DNA of 64,000 bases, from contig CAWEYO010000005.1 of assembly GCA_963813315.1 (NCBI GenBank), forward strand, positions 1 to 64,000, read 5' to 3'. Source of the stretch: CAWEYO01 sp963813315. GTDB lineage: Bacteria > Pseudomonadota > Alphaproteobacteria > Rhizobiales > Rhizobiaceae. The notes beneath the pieces are model-generated. The model had not been told where the DNA came from and did not search any database. It saw only the letters and a program-made list of their open reading frames with translations. The position numbers were made by a program, and so were the translations under genes. Below, one piece after another: positions 56,674 to 64,000 of the stretch (positions are counted from its first letter, which is position 1; every line of letters starts with the position of its first letter).

Positions 56674-57480
56674 TTGAAAGACGGCTCGGTCATAGGCATT
56701 GATGTGGGATGTTCGCCGACGCGGCGGTCAAGCGCGATCTGTCGACTTGACTGGTCGGCCTCGACCATTTCGTGGGAAATTGTGCGCTTCCGGGCGGTGG
56801 AACCAGAACGTGAAAACGCAATCGCGCAAGTCGCAGCTGGCCGGCCGATAGTCGCAGCGGCCTTTGATGGCCCCATTCGGCGGGGCTTTGAAATCATCGG
56901 CCGTTATCGGACGGCAGAGCGGATGCTGACGCGCCGCCTTCGTCCTCTGATCGGCAAGCCCGGGCAATCCAGCGCGCCCGTCGGCCGGCTGCTGAACCAC
57001 CACGCCAATGAGTGCGTTCGCCATCTCGTCACCCATGCCGATTTACTACACGCCCGACACGGAGTGCCGATTGATCAGAAAGCGCTGGTTGAAGCGTTTC
57101 CAAGTTCGTTTCTTGGAATGATGATCGACGACCCGGCGCGCCTTGCGGCCCGTAGAGGTGATCGATCCGATACCTTCTTCCAGCACCTCGCAACTATCGG
57201 CATCCTGCGCTCCCTTATCGAGCACAGCCTTCCGGGCCGACAGCTGGCGCATGACCTGACCGGCGTCGTCAATCATGACGACCGTGCAGCCTTCATCTGC
57301 GCGCTATCGGCGCTCTGTGTCGCCACGGGTGATTTCATCGCGGTCGGCGATGATGACGGCTGGATCATTTTGCCGCCGCAGCGGTTCGTACAACCCGCGC
57401 AATGGGCACTTCTCAAACTCAATGCAGGAGAGGAGGCCGGGGCAGCTCTGCACATTGCAGGGCCTGTGGAAATTATATAG
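56674..57480 (+). CDS. DUF429-like predicted nuclease-fold protein
   Basis: 268 residues, intact. It opens with SVIGIDVGCSPTRRSSAICR, a strand with acidic residue as in the RNase H fold. VAAAFDGPIRRGFEIIGRYR, ALVEAFPSSFLGMMIDDP and VVNHDDRAAFICALSALCVA follow, giving conserved acidic positions. DUF429 members are found in mobile and defence contexts and lack an assigned activity. Start is TTG at 56674. It is the last gene before the tRNA-like repeat at 57505. Confidence 0.6.
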   Translation: MKDGSVIGIDVGCSPTRRSSAICRLDWSASTISWEIVRFRAVEPERENAIAQVAAGRPIVAAAFDGPIRRGFEIIGRYRTAERMLTRRLRPLIGKPGQSSAPVGRLLNHHANECVRHLVTHADLLHARHGVPIDQKALVEAFPSSFLGMMIDDPARLAARRGDRSDTFFQHLATIGILRSLIEHSLPGRQLAHDLTGVVNHDDRAAFICALSALCVATGDFIAVGDDDGWIILPPQRFVQPAQWALLKLNAGEEAGAALHIAGPVEII

Positions 57481-57504
57481 CACAAACAATTACATAGGAG
57501 TGCC

Positions 57505-57530
57505 CAGTTTCATCCTGTCGGGCGCGCCAA
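57505..57530 (+). repeat. Degenerate tRNA-Arg 3' end: right attachment-site remnant
   Basis: ATCCTGTCGGGCGCGCCAA (57512-57530) differs by one base from ATCCTGTCGGGTGCGCCAA at 15862-15880. Flanking sequence is also similar on both sides (CAG-TT before; TTCAATA-TTA after). It lacks the rest of the tRNA. Same orientation as the 15.8-kb copy, so the pair could be direct repeats bounding an integrated island. Confidence 0.55.
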
Positions 57531-58035
57531 TATTTTCAATAACTTATCACTAAGCCTCTCAAATGCGCCACGGAAACGTGCCACGTTCGGAGCCGAAATC
57601 CTGTGAAAAACGTATCTAAGACATCTAATCGATATTGAATGGAGACTGGTAGGCAGGAGGGTCTTTGCTCTTCGCAGAGACCCAGCAGGATCCTTAATCG
57701 TCGCGGTGTCGCGTCCATAGTGTGCCATCCGCCGTGAACCCCGACCCTCGCCCCCCTGGCCCCCTCCGCCCCCAGGGAGCGGCGCGAAGACGCACCTTCA
57801 TTTCCAAAAATAGTGGATTTTTATGTCGGTCGGGCTAAGTGGTCGGAGCCAGCAGGCTGATGAAAAAGTCTCCGAGATACCCGTTTTGAATCTTGTTTGT
57901 GCCCGATCTGATTCCGATACGTTCCGTGAACGAACAGTTTTTCAACACCCTGTTTGCGCAGATCAATCCATCCCCATGACATTCTTGCACAAGAGGCGCA
58001 TGATACTGCACGGCAAGTCGGAGTGCTTGCCGTTA
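57531..58035. other. Intergenic after the island edge
   Basis: No convincing gene. Includes a C-rich stretch (57740-57785) with a possible hairpin CCCTGG...CCAGGG. Gene-like chromosome content resumes at 58052. Confidence 0.3.
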
Positions 58036-58051
58036 CATGAGGGAGGATATC

Positions 58052-58492
58052 TTGAGCAAGTTGTTGAGCTTGTTGTGTTCAGCAGTAGTCCTTGCCGTTG
58101 CGGCCATATCGGTCGCTAGGGCGGATCCGGCCGCCGATGTCACCGCTGCTTACGCCGCTTGGGATGCGGCGTTCAATAGCGGCGACGCGAAGGGTGTGTG
58201 TGCTCTCTATACCGATGACGCAATCTTGCTGCCGCCGACGCACGACGTCATAAAGGGACCGGATGGCGTCGATAAGTTCATTGCCGGGATCCTCGGTATG
58301 GGCGCCAAGGGCCACAAACTCGAACTCATCGATGCGTCGGGCGACGGCAACATTATCTATGGGACCGCCAAATGGTCCGCTGTCGGTAAAGACTCGGCCG
58401 GAGCAGATCAGCCGTCGGCCGGCACCGCGACGACCATCTTCGAAAAGCAGGCGGATGGCAGCCTGAAGCTCAAAGTGCATACGTTCAACTGA
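58052..58492 (+). CDS. Periplasmic NTF2-like (SnoaL-type) protein
   Basis: TTG 58052 is preferred because GGGAGGA lies 5-11 bases upstream; the ATG at 58037 lacks a site. Signal peptide LSKLLSLLCSAVVLAVAAIS with cleavage after ARA. The mature part (VTAAYAAWDAAFNSGDAKGV; CALYTDDAILLPPTHDVIKG; GTATTIFEKQADGSLKLKVH) is the cone-shaped fold of SnoaL/SgcJ-type proteins. Substrate unknown. A terminator follows at 58504. Confidence 0.7.
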   Translation: MSKLLSLLCSAVVLAVAAISVARADPAADVTAAYAAWDAAFNSGDAKGVCALYTDDAILLPPTHDVIKGPDGVDKFIAGILGMGAKGHKLELIDASGDGNIIYGTAKWSAVGKDSAGADQPSAGTATTIFEKQADGSLKLKVHTFN

Positions 58493-58503
58493 CGACCTGA
58501 AAG

Positions 58504-58540
58504 AAAGCCCGTCGACAGCGTTGGCTATCGGCGGGCTTTT
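58504..58540 (+). terminator. Rho-independent terminator
   Basis: AAAGCCCG (58504-58511) pairs with CGGGCTTT (58532-58539), ending in TTTT. It follows the NTF2-like gene by about 12 bases. Confidence 0.75.
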
Positions 58541-58544
58541 GGCT

Positions 58545-58935
58545 GCCGGACGTCGCGAGGAACATCTCTAGGTCCTTCCGCCTAATGTCACCTCGATGCT
58601 CGTCTTGTCTTCGCTAGCGTCACTCGCAGCCATAGGAGTTCACGCATAGATCGTGGGTGCCCCCCACCCTCTACGGCGACGGGAGTGACAGAGGTGGCGC
58701 GGGTGGCCGAGACATCGCCGCTGGCCGACCTGTTCCAAGTGAAGATTCGGCCTCTCGGAGGAGCTTGACCCAATTACGAGACAGCCAAGACTGCTGAGGA
58801 CGCGCAGGATGGCGTGAAAAAACCACTGCCGAAGAGGCGTTCACAGGCAGGGCTTCGGTCATCCGGATGTCTGTGTGGAGCAACACAAATGCGCGAAGGG
58901 CAACCAGAACTTGGTCAAGACGCGCCAGAGGACAG
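58545..58935. other. Intergenic
   Basis: No convincing gene between the terminator and the small protein at 58941; short frames on both strands lack recognisable motifs. Confidence 0.3.
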
Positions 58936-58940
58936 GGCCC

Positions 58941-59330
58941 ATGCGTGAGATTTCACAGCTACATCTGCCGATGAGAAGACCTGAAGATGTTATCCCGTAT
59001 CTCGGGTCTCCTAGTCATTGGCGAGACGGACGCTCTGCCAAGCTTGTCGCTGAAAGCTGTTTTGCTGCAAAATATCGCCCGGAACTGTACGGTTTGCCAG
59101 AAATGGTCCGTGTCACCCTGGATCGGTGCCCGCCAGATCAGGCGTCTCGCTTCGCAGAAGCGGAACTCGTGGATGGTTTCTTGGAGCGGTGCATCGAGCT
59201 TGGAGACGGGTCGACGCCGTCGCAAGCGGATGTACTAGCCATTCTCCGATTGTCGAATGAACGGAACGAACTTTCGTCCGACCAAGCCGCCGTCGACACG
59301 GAGACGACAAGATCGACGGCGAAGCAGTGA
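58941..59330 (+). CDS. Hypothetical protein (resembles DUF6946)
   Basis: 129 residues from ATG 58941: MREISQLHLPMRRPEDVIPY, LGSPSHWRDGRSAKLVAESC, AEAELVDGFLERCIELGDGS, TPSQADVLAILRLSNERNEL. The GRSA box and the P-S-Q-x-D segment look conserved. DUF6946 is suggested from memory and not verified. No neighbour gives a function; it is convergent with the antiporter gene. Confidence 0.45.
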   Translation: MREISQLHLPMRRPEDVIPYLGSPSHWRDGRSAKLVAESCFAAKYRPELYGLPEMVRVTLDRCPPDQASRFAEAELVDGFLERCIELGDGSTPSQADVLAILRLSNERNELSSDQAAVDTETTRSTAKQ

Positions 59331-59363
59331 AGGCGATTGTCCAGCGCAAACCGTGCTACAAGT

Positions 59364-60446
59364 TTAGGGTACAATGGCGAGGAACAGGAACGCTGCAAAC
59401 ACGACCAAGTGGACAATGCCCTGAAGCACGGTGGTTCTGCCGGTTCCCAATGTGATCACGCCAACGAAGAGCGTCAGCACGAGCAGTACCGATTCCTTCA
59501 AGCCCAGCCCGAGTTCAAGCGGCAGTCCGAACGCGATGGACACCACCGCAACAGTTGGAATTGTCAGGCCGATGCTGGCGAGGGCCGACCCCAAAGCCAG
59601 GTTCAAACTGGTCTGTAGTCGATTTGCCCGGGCTGCTGCCAGCGCCGCCACACATTCGGGCATTAGCACCAACGCCGCGATCACTATTCCGACGACGGCT
59701 TTCGGCGCATCCAGCCACGCGACCCCTTCTTCCAATGCGGGTGTCAGAGCCTTCGCAAGACCCACAACAGCAATAAGACCGGCGACCAGCAGACCGGCGC
59801 TGACGACGGCCATGCTGGCTGAGGGCACAGTGTGGCTTTCCTCGCTTTGGCCTTCGAGCGAGAGAAAATATTCGCGGTGGCGCACCGTCTGGACGAAGAC
59901 GAAGGAACCGTAGAGCACGAGCGAAACCGTTCCCGCAAAGGCGAGTTGCGAAGTACTGAATACCGGGCCTTTCGCGCTGGTCGTGACATTCGGGAGAATC
60001 AGAGTGAGCGTCGTGAGCGCAGCCAGCACTGCCAACGCGGCGCTTGCGCCCTCGACTTGGAAACCTTGCTCCCGATGCCGCACGCCACCCGCGAGGAGGC
60101 ACAGGCCGACTATGCCATTGCACACGATCATCACCGCAGCGAAGACCGTGTCTCTTGCCAGGCCAGCCTTTTCTGTTCCAACTCCCATCATCACGGAAAC
60201 GATCAACGCCACCTCTATCACCGTCACCGCGACGGCCAGGACAAGCGTGCCAAACGGCTCTCCAATTCGATCTGCGACAACCTCGGCGTGGTGAACGGAA
60301 GCAAAAACGGTCGCTATAAGGGCCACGCACGCCACCGCAACCAGGGGGCCGCCAGCGCCGAAGGCCATCATAGCGATCAGGATAACCCAGCCTAAGGCGG
60401 GCCAAACCCACGTCCACCAAGGCATCCGATTGTTCGGCGAAGTCAT
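59364..60446 (-). CDS. chaA: ChaA-type calcium/proton antiporter
   Basis: The start at 60446 (MTSPNNRMPWWTWVWPALGW) is used, giving 360 residues; the longer upstream frame is charged and unlikely. Eleven or so hydrophobic segments in two related halves. The first half has VADRIGEPFGTLVLAVAVTV and LARDTVFAAVMIVCNGIVGL, the latter close to E. coli ChaA as I remember it. The second half has GIVIAALVLMPECVAALAAARANRLQ with the conserved acidic exchange site. It exports Ca2+, K+ or Na+ in exchange for H+. Gene name rests on these motifs. Confidence 0.85.
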   Translation of the reverse strand: MTSPNNRMPWWTWVWPALGWVILIAMMAFGAGGPLVAVACVALIATVFASVHHAEVVADRIGEPFGTLVLAVAVTVIEVALIVSVMMGVGTEKAGLARDTVFAAVMIVCNGIVGLCLLAGGVRHREQGFQVEGASAALAVLAALTTLTLILPNVTTSAKGPVFSTSQLAFAGTVSLVLYGSFVFVQTVRHREYFLSLEGQSEESHTVPSASMAVVSAGLLVAGLIAVVGLAKALTPALEEGVAWLDAPKAVVGIVIAALVLMPECVAALAAARANRLQTSLNLALGSALASIGLTIPTVAVVSIAFGLPLELGLGLKESVLLVLTLFVGVITLGTGRTTVLQGIVHLVVFAAFLFLAIVP

Positions 60447-60795
60447 CTCGGTAAGCGTATTTGAACCTGCCGTTGGTCGCAACGACCTCGGTGGAGGAAG
60501 GCGATTGCTGCGTGTTCTGCTCCTACGGTTCAGTCCTATGCCCGCCAATCCAGGAGATCCGGGCCGCTGCCGCTCCAGCTCAGTCCCTACCGAGGAGCGG
60601 CGGGTCAAGCTGACGTCTAGCGCCGAAGAGTACCCCTAGTGGGTAACGCTCTTGAGGCGGCTAAGGAAGTCTTAGAAACGCTGAAAATGCCCGATGCTTT
60701 TCCCCACGTACGGCAGACCGGGAAGAGCAGACACCGCCTCGGGTGGCCCAGATGAAGCACGTACGAGCAGCGGCAGGCGACCCCAAGGTAACAAA

Positions 60796-60975
60796 GGTGA
60801 CCACCCACTCACTGCGACACAACATGAAAGACAGGTTATGAAAGGCCGGGGTGCCGAAGGTCGAGCAAGACATGATCTTGAGGCATACCATGGGCGGCGT
60901 GGGGGAGGCCCCACGGGGGAGACGAGGCGCGGCTTGAGGTGGCGACTGCGGCAATTGGGAAGGCGTTCAGCATGT
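60796..60975 (+). pseudogene. Tyrosine recombinase C-terminal remnant
   Basis: One frame gives KVTTHSLRHNMKDRL, a stop, then KAGVPKVEQDMILRHTMGGV and, after another shift, YGGDEARLEVATAAIGKAF-like sequence. H-S-L-R-H and the I-L-x-H-T motif are the catalytic boxes of phage integrases. Stops and shifts make it a relic. It precedes the repeat field. Confidence 0.6.
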
Positions 60976-61019
60976 AACAAGTGACGAGCCCCAACGTCGC
61001 TTGAGGGGCAAAGCGTCGA

Positions 61020-61064
61020 GACAGCGGGATCGTTGGGCGGGGGCTTGGGGGTGACCCCGCTGTC
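61020..61064. repeat. Structured repeat, copy 1 hairpin
   Basis: GACAGCGGG (61020-61028) and CCCGCTGTC (61056-61064) form a perfect stem around a G-rich loop (GGCGGGGGCTTGGGGG). First of the related hairpins in this field. Confidence 0.6.
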
Positions 61065-61464
61065 CGTTACCACTGAGTGACCTCCGTGGAACCCGCAGAT
61101 GCTATCGCGAGGTGAACCCGCTTGCAACGAGGTGGTCTCTCGCATCTCCGACATAGGCGAGAAGTCTTCTGGCGGGCGTCGCGCTTTGGGGGGCGGTGAA
61201 GCATTCGCCCCAAAGATGAGCTGGAGTGGTAACCTCCACCAAGTGTTGTAGCGATTAATCCCGCAGCCATATCTCCTACCGAGGAAACCCCAATAGGTAA
61301 ATAACCGCTGCCCGACCTAGTGTTTCAATCGGTCAGGTCCGCAGGGCCCGACTGGACGAGCGACGGCGACCAAAAAGTGCAGGTCGACAGCCTGTTGATG
61401 GCGTAGGGCACCGGCTGCAACCGTCGCTCGTTCTTCTCCATCGCCTCGGCAGTCATAGAAGGAG

Positions 61465-61610
61465 GACAGCGGGAGAACTCTAGGCGGGTGGTTGAGAGGC
61501 TCCCGCTGTCGCTACCGCAAGAATGCTTCGGCAGGCGTAACGCGTTCATCAAATAGCGCAGGGGAAGAAAGATCAGGAGGAGCCGAAGGGGGCTTCAAGC
61601 TCCCCGTGAA
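61465..61610. repeat. Structured repeat, copy 2
   Basis: Stem GACAGCGGGAG (61465-61475) with CTCCCGCTGTC (61500-61510) is perfect over 11 pairs. It is followed by GCTACCGCAAGA, ATCAAAT and the block GATCAGGAGGAGCCGAAGGG (61571-61590), which recurs in copy 3. Confidence 0.65.
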
Positions 61611-61707
61611 CGGCATACCGACCGCTTGGGTACATTAGGCAACGCTGCGTGACAGGAATGTGAAGTTTTCGCACGTTAGCGACAGTTATCCGTTTGGAGC
61701 AGCGCAA

Positions 61708-61728
61708 CCACCTAGCGGCTGGGCCCAC
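61708..61728. repeat. 21-bp exact repeat, copy 1
   Basis: Identical to 62657-62677. Core sequence CACCTAGCGGCTGGGCCC. It lies between structured repeats 2 and 3. Confidence 0.6.
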
Positions 61729-61779
61729 GGCTTAAGCGCACAGCGGGAACCCCATGTCACTTTCATCAACCCGAAAGAA

Positions 61780-61956
61780 GGCAGCGGGACCATTTGGGCG
61801 GGGGTGGGGCGATCCCACTGCCGCTACCGTAAGACTGCTCGGCAGCGCCGCATCGTAGCGGGACCGCCATCTTCCTGACAGGCGTAGGGCGTCTTATCAA
61901 ATGGAGGGGCAAGGAAAGATCAGGAGGGGAGCCGAAGGGGCTTGGGCTCCCTCCTG
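61780..61956. repeat. Structured repeat, copy 3
   Basis: Stem GGCAGCGGGA (61780-61789) with TCCCACTGCC (61813-61822). Compared with copies 1 and 2 the second pair has changed on both sides (A-T to G-C), a compensatory change, and one pair is G-T. It is followed by GCTACCGTAAGA, ATCAAAT and GATCAGGAGGGGAGCCGAAG, then a second stem, CAGGAGGG..AGCC with GGGCTCCCTCCTG (61921-61933 and 61944-61956). Confidence 0.65.
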
Positions 61957-62098
61957 AACGGTAGCCCAACCGTTGGGTTAAGTTACGTAAGGGAACCTAT
62001 CGGGAATGTGAAGGTGTCCACGCGTAGGCGACCTTCACCCGTTAGGAGTATAGTAGCGCCATGGTCACTCCATGCGCCTGAGCCGACCGTGATTGACA

Positions 62099-62284
62099 TC
62101 AAATACACCCTCGCCCAACTGCCTGATGAACTCGCCCCGTAGTTCGCCCCAAGTACCTAATTAGACCGCTTTGGCACTGGGCGCATCTGATGAGCGTGTC
62201 TTCCCCCGCGTCCTCGGGAATGTTGAGAAGGATCGTCCTGCAGGACGGACATTCCAGTTTAGCGTTGAGGCATTCGCGAGACAT
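62099..62284 (-). CDS. Small zinc-ribbon protein
   Basis: An excellent ribosome site, AAGGAGG, lies 8 bases before ATG 62284. 61 residues: LNAKLECPSCRTILLNIPED and AGEDTLIRCAQCQSGLIRYL give C-x2-C...C-x2-C. Similar short zinc ribbons are common single genes in rhizobia. It is embedded in the structured repeat field, where it is the only convincing gene. Confidence 0.6.
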   Translation of the reverse strand: MSRECLNAKLECPSCRTILLNIPEDAGEDTLIRCAQCQSGLIRYLGRTTGRVHQAVGRGCI

Positions 62285-62582
62285 AGCCCTAACCTCCTTG
62301 GCTCGGGATCATACCCCCGATTTGGACAGAATTTTGGAGCCGCACTTTTGAGCGGGGGATCGGATAAGAGGCACGCGCCTAGACCCCCTCAGGTTCAGCC
62401 CACAGTGAGCCCCTGGGTTCTCCGACTGGTGGACCAGCTGGTGACCCTGATGCGCGACCGATGGGTGGTGATAGGAATGGCGTACCTCTCGTTGCCATGA
62501 GTTGCGGAAGCCAAATGGTAAGGCTCAAGGTGGCTACCGAATGTATGCAGAAGGAGCTCCCTGAGGTGGGCCGAACACCACA

Positions 62583-62677
62583 ACAGCGGGACCGTTTAGG
62601 CCGGGGGTGGGGCGCGATCTCGTGTCCGTTGCCACAGAGGAGCGACCACGCGGCAGCCACCTAGCGGCTGGGCCCAC
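62583..62677. repeat. Structured repeat, copy 4 (decayed) and 21-bp repeat, copy 2
   Basis: ACAGCGGGACCGTTTAGGCC matches the start of copy 3 and continues with the same G-rich loop, but the closing arm is changed (GATCTCGTGT). The exact 21-bp repeat follows at 62657-62677. Confidence 0.5.
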
Positions 62678-62751
62678 AATGGGCGTCATGGTCCACAATG
62701 CCTACGGCGACTACCGGATCGGATCCCTTCCCTAGTCCTGCCGCAGCGCTA

Positions 62752-63777
62752 CTAGGCCGGACTAAGGCTCGGCACACGAGACCGCCGAAATTCCGAAGGG
62801 CTTTTGCCAGTCCAGCGCCGGTACGCATGGCTGAAGGCGCTGGGCTGCTGAAAGCCGAGCAGCCACCCGATCTGTGACGCTTGATGGTCTTCTTGAAGAT
62901 AGCGCACGGCGAGATCGCGCCGCAGTTGATCGAGGATATCTCCAAAGCTCAACCCTTCAGATGCCAACCGGCGCGCAAAAGTCCTTTCGCTGAGGCCGAG
63001 CCGATGGGCGACCGTCTTCGCCCGCGCTTCACCGTGCGGCAAAAGTGGTGCGATGATGTTCTCAACCTCTGTTCGAAATGGGCTGATGTTGGACAGGCGA
63101 TCCGCAATGGCGTCCTCGCAGTTCTTCACCATCAATTCGTTGAGATAAGGGTCATAGCCAACCAGAGGCAGGTCCATCAAGCTCGCGTCGAAACTCATTG
63201 CGTCCTCATAAGCGTCGAAGCTGACGTCGCAGCCCAAAATACGCTCCATTTTTCGACCGTTTGGACGATGGTGCACGAAACTCGCCGCCAGGGGCACGAT
63301 TTTCTTTCCGACAAGCTGGCGGCAGAGCCGCAGGAGCCCGACCGCAAACGCCTCCATCAGGTGTCGGTCTGAGTGCCGGGGCACCCCCTTATAGGAAAGC
63401 GCGATACGGCAGTCCGTACCTTTGACTATCCGCAGGTCTAACGCTTCATTGGCAACGCGCTCGTACCGATCAAGGCGTTTGAGGGCGTCGCCAAATCGCT
63501 CAGATGATGCAGCCACGTAGTAGAGCATGCCGATTTCGCGCAGATCGAAGTCGGCCGCCATTGTAAGCCCGAGCCAGTCGTCCTTGACGGCGTCGGAAAC
63601 ACGTTCGAGAAAGTCGATCACGGACTTGACCCTGACACGTTCGCGTTTCGCGACGGCCGCCTGAGAAAGGCCGGAGAGCGCAAGAAGGGGAGCGGGGTCT
63701 ATGCCGTGGCGTTCAAGCTGGGTGACCGCCAGGTGAGCAGCCAGGCCGATCGATGTTGGCACCGCCGCAGTCTCCAT
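62752..63777 (-). CDS. AraC-family transcriptional regulator (OruR-like)
   Basis: Intact, 341 residues. The N-terminal two thirds (VTQLERHGIDPAPLLALSGL; WLGLTMAADFDLREIGMLYY; AFAVGLLRLCRQLVGKKIVP) match the arabinose-binding-like sensor domain. The C-terminal domain has two helix-turn-helices: AKTVAHRLGLSERTFARRLA and QASQIGWLLGFQQPSAFSHA, ending YRRWTGKSPSEFRRS. The effector is unknown. No obvious target gene lies next to it in the window. Confidence 0.85.
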   Translation of the reverse strand: METAAVPTSIGLAAHLAVTQLERHGIDPAPLLALSGLSQAAVAKRERVRVKSVIDFLERVSDAVKDDWLGLTMAADFDLREIGMLYYVAASSERFGDALKRLDRYERVANEALDLRIVKGTDCRIALSYKGVPRHSDRHLMEAFAVGLLRLCRQLVGKKIVPLAASFVHHRPNGRKMERILGCDVSFDAYEDAMSFDASLMDLPLVGYDPYLNELMVKNCEDAIADRLSNISPFRTEVENIIAPLLPHGEARAKTVAHRLGLSERTFARRLASEGLSFGDILDQLRRDLAVRYLQEDHQASQIGWLLGFQQPSAFSHAYRRWTGKSPSEFRRSRVPSLSPA

Positions 63778-64000
63778 ATGATTGTTCGGCTTTGATCGAT
63801 CGCACTATGAGCCTTGTGGCATCTCAGCGCAAACCTTTGTCAGAATGCAGCAAAACACTTCTTGATCAGGTCGGCTATCAGTGGGCATCGTTCACTGGGT
63901 GAAACGAATGAGGACGCAATCTCGCGACAGCGGAAGCTCTGGTCTTGCCCGTGTGGGGGATGCAGTCGTTTCCGCCCGCTCATACATTTGGCGACCAAGC
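63778..64000. other. Upstream region of the AraC-type gene
   Basis: No gene seen to the window end. It should hold the promoter of the regulator and perhaps that of a divergent gene beyond the window. Confidence 0.4.

Noticed and set aside
57505..57530. Functional tRNA
   Set aside because: Only about 25 bases resemble a tRNA end; there is no anticodon or D arm.
61020..62690. CRISPR array
   Set aside because: Repeat units are hundreds of bases apart, diverged and without uniform spacers; no cas genes are present.

Overview
The window looks like an accessory stretch of an alphaproteobacterial chromosome, probably Hyphomicrobiales and Bradyrhizobium-like. The basis is high GC, LigD remnants, several class III cyclases with TolB-like/TPR tails, a DUF4102-type integrase and a ChaA-type antiporter. 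The taxon is inferred from gene content only.

Layout. 0-5.1 kb: decayed LigD and class III cyclase genes. 5.2-15.9 kb: a decayed phage or satellite element (integrase, AlpA, VapE-like primase/helicase, HK97-type capsid, P27-type small terminase, second integrase), ending at the 3' half of a tRNA-Arg(CCG). 16.0-20.0 kb: remnant of one aryl-polyene-like locus (ligase, ACP, FAD oxidoreductase, a radical SAM enzyme, glycosyltransferase). 20.0-22.0 kb: phage terminase genes. 22.1-38.2 kb: a second, nearly complete aryl-polyene-type locus. 38.3-40.1 kb: phage methyltransferase and DNA polymerase remnants. 40.2-55.2 kb: a defence island. 55.7-57.5 kb: a nuclease pseudogene and a DUF429-like gene, ending at a second, degenerate tRNA-Arg 3' end. 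57.5-64 kb: NTF2-like protein, ChaA-type antiporter, a field of structured repeats, a zinc-ribbon protein and an AraC regulator.

The most interesting system is at 45.3-53.9 kb. A ribbon-helix-helix protein is followed by three different DNA methyltransferases and a 361-residue phospholipase-D-type nuclease, with the last four genes overlapping. The nuclease matches the BfiI restriction enzyme in length, in the spacing of its H-x-K and N residues and, more loosely, in its C-terminal half. No helicase is present, so this is not DISARM or BREX. A McrBC-type system with an Mrr_N-like and an EVE-like sensor region lies next to it, bracketed by direct repeats. An XRE/ImmA pair with palindromic operators follows.

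The aryl-polyene locus is a head-to-tail operon of about 12 genes: ACP, COG4648 membrane protein, AMP-ligase/hotdog fusion, LpxL-like acyltransferase, LolA-like carrier, MMPL exporter, polysaccharide deacetylase, methyltransferase, ketosynthase, ketosynthase-like partner, dehydratase and ketoreductase. Flanking acyltransferase, glycosyltransferase, FAD oxidoreductase and methyltransferase genes belong with it. It would make a lipid-anchored aryl polyene pigment if expressed.

Many genes carry one-base frameshifts, and most of those lie in short homopolymers. Sequencing error is therefore a real alternative to gene decay for otherwise complete genes.
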